From Rhabdornis inornatus (lineage: Eukaryota > Chordata > Aves > Passeriformes > Rhabdornithidae), in assembly GCA_013397075.1 (NCBI GenBank), contig VWZS01008822.1, positions 124,001 to 188,000 of the forward strand: a DNA stretch of 64,000 nucleotides, read 5' to 3'. The translations under genes were made by a program, and so were the position numbers. The notes beneath the pieces were generated by a model that worked only from the letters and a program-made list of their open reading frames with translations, had not been told where the DNA came from and did no database searches. Of this stretch, positions 62,775 through 64,000 are shown one piece after another (within the stretch, counting starts at the first letter, position 1; every line of letters begins with the position of its first letter).

Positions 62775-63050
62775 GTGGCGGTGGCCTGGGGGAGCCCGGG
62801 CCGCCTCTGCCGGGCGGGCAGCGCGAGGGGGCGGCATTGCCGCGGGAGAGGCGCGCCCGCCGCTGGGATGCGGGACGGACGGAGGGGAGGGATGGAGGGA
62901 TGGATGCAGGAGGGAGGGAGCCCCTCTTCCCGGACACCCCCGCAGCTGCAGCCTGCCCGATCCACCCCGCAGCTGCCTTCGCATCACCGGGCGCCCGTCC
63001 TGCGGCCAAATGCGCGCCTGGAATGAGATAAACCGGCACGGTTGCGGTGT
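62775..63050. promoter_or_regulatory. Isolated CpG island in intron 9
   Basis: Composition changes abruptly from AT-rich intron to GC-rich sequence dense in CpG (for example GCCGGGCGGGCAGCGCGAGG and GCCGCGGGAGAGGCGCGCCC), then returns to AT-rich after 63050. A GC box of the Sp1 type, GGGGGCGG, is at 62827-62834. The left border carries TAATTAATCAGCAATTAA, a homeodomain-like AT block. Such islands usually mark promoters or developmental enhancers. No obvious first exon or donor follows on either strand, so direction cannot be set. Open frames across it (63149-62763 minus, 62775-63026 plus) are Pro/Arg-rich artefacts of high GC. Confidence 0.7.
62884..62918 (+). other. G-quadruplex-like tract in the CpG island
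   Basis: Five runs of three or more G (62884-62887, 62889-62891, 62897-62899, 62912-62914, 62916-62918) lie within 35 bases, with one longer loop. This satisfies a relaxed quadruplex pattern on the + strand. The purine-rich GGA repeats could alternatively be simple sequence. Confidence 0.6.
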
Positions 63051-63642
63051 TTCTTGGTAGCCAGGTGTCCTCTTAAAACTTGATTTAAGGCTGTTATTGA
63101 GAGGTTTGAATTCCACTTTGTTCTGTCTGGGTTCTTCTTGAATGTGCACCTTGCTGTAATGTTCCAGATGGCTGTCGTCTTAACAATAGATAAGAATTAA
63201 GGATGGTAATAGGGGATATTTTATTTAAATCCACATCTTTATCTTTTATTACTTATTCACATTCTATTATACCCCTGTGCTGTATTCAAAACACTTGAGG
63301 ATTTAACAAGGGGAGAAATAACCATATAAATTAGGATATTATGTTGACACCTTTACTGATGGTAATTTTTTCAAGCAGTAGTGCAGTATGGAAGAGTTGG
63401 AGCTGTTTCACATGGAGGAGGAAGCTCCACAAATGCAAAATTTTGTTTGAGTTGCGTTTACAGGCTGAGAGTTAATTCTGAAAGAAGACCAACTTATATA
63501 ATGGGGTGGTGAAGTGTTGTAAACAGGCAGACTGTTCAGTAAGCAGAACTGGTGAGAAGACTTTCGTAAGACATTTTGCTAAGTCTTTAAATTTGTTTGA
63601 GCATCACAGAATGTTTTGCTGAGACTTCTGACTAAAACTTCC

Positions 63643-63990
63643 TTAAGCAATGCATGCAAAACAGGTAGTAAATACATTGGTCTGAGAAACTGGGTATCCA
63701 TGTGCAAGTTCATGCATGGCTTGATTCAGAGTGATATTGGTTTTTTCAGAATGAAGTGATAGAGAAGTACGAATGTCACACTGGGCCTCTAGTGCTCCTT
63801 GCACTAGCACTAGATTTCCTGGAATGGGTGAATCCACCTTCTCACTTGTAAAAGGACACTTTGAGAGGACTGATGTTTCTTGAGATAGTGGCCAGACAAG
63901 TCTGTGTATTGCCTGACTTAAGTTCAAAATGTCAGAATGCTGCTTTGACACGGAATTACTATCCTTGATCACTGCTGGTGGTGTTGCAAT
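63643..63990 (-). other. Open minus-strand frame at the right edge (about 115 codons), unknown
   Basis: The minus frame is open from a stop near 63988 to a TAA at 63643-63645. It has a balanced, coding-like composition (for example LNLSQAIHRLVWPLSQETSV), and possible CAG acceptors occur near 63974-63980. Candidate AATAAA signals on the minus strand lie around 63220-63250. I recognise no family. It could be the last exon of a nested antisense gene, an old retrocopy, or chance; a frame of this length is not remarkable in AT-rich DNA of this size. Confidence 0.18.
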
Positions 63991-64000
63991 ATGTTATGAA

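Larger units (their letters stand above)
46794..64000 (+). other. DISC1: DISC1 intron 9, 5' part
   Basis: At least 17.2 kb, running off the window. Features within it are two long antisense frames (46813-47337, 47602-48021), a tandem duplication (52604-52650), a short perfect hairpin (54007-54037), a T/TTG-rich repeat (54244-54345), an A-rich tract (62648-62672), a CpG island (62775-63050) and an open minus frame at the edge (63643-63990). No CR1 or LTR was recognised here, in contrast to introns 3, 5, 6 and 8. Nothing nameable was seen in 48022-52600 or 54350-62640. Confidence 0.8.

Noticed and set aside
62763..63149. 128-codon minus ORF and overlapping + ORFs rich in Pro, Arg and Gly
   Set aside because: They span the CpG island, where GC richness removes stop codons in every frame; no domain or start context supports them.
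46794..64000. Search for DISC1 exon 10
   Set aside because: No + strand frame resembling ETSVKENTMKYMETLK or the following CSCKCPLL residues was found; it presumably lies beyond base 64000.
1..64000. CRISPR arrays, tRNA, rRNA, operons or other prokaryote-type systems
   Set aside because: No regularly spaced repeats, cloverleaf sequences or tightly packed ORFs; the sequence is an intron-rich vertebrate locus.

Overview
The window is vertebrate nuclear DNA, almost certainly from a bird. Three things point there: CR1 LINE tails in both orientations, two avian-type ERVL-like LTRs with a degraded retroviral pol fragment, and an intron-rich AT-leaning layout. No bacterial or phage gene organisation is visible. 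Six short exons on the + strand join in a continuous reading frame (864 nt, 288 codons) and read as the middle, coiled-coil part of DISC1 (Disrupted in schizophrenia 1). By comparison with the human protein as I remember it, they are exons 4 to 9, roughly human residues 373-660. No database search was run, so the exon numbers rest on recalled human sequence and on intron phase.

Layout: 1-9824 is the tail of intron 3, with an antisense CR1 and a near-perfect 30-bp inverted repeat. Exon 4 is 9825-9975, exon 5 is 13271-13400 and exon 6 is 17666-17901, with a sense CR1 just before exon 6. Intron 6 (17902-31184) carries an LTR and a broken protease/reverse-transcriptase fragment, both on the minus strand. 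Exon 7 (31185-31239) is only 55 nt. Exon 8 is 35668-35770. Intron 8 (35771-46604) holds a nearly full-length solo LTR; it is the intron interrupted by the t(1;11) translocation in the human family that gave DISC1 its name. Exon 9 is 46605-46793. The remaining 17 kb is the start of intron 9. It contains two long antisense ORFs just past exon 9, a small isolated CpG island with a G-quadruplex-like tract (62775-63050), and an open minus-strand frame at the right edge.

The exons encode one piece of one scaffold protein, so there is no multi-gene pathway here. Exons 1-3 and 10 onward were not found; they presumably lie outside the window. I saw no undescribed system. The observations most worth a second look are the antisense ORF cluster beside exon 9, the intronic CpG island, the hairpin at 8431-8503 and the intron-8 architecture. 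Nearly all other ORFs are short chance frames in intron sequence or frames across repeats.
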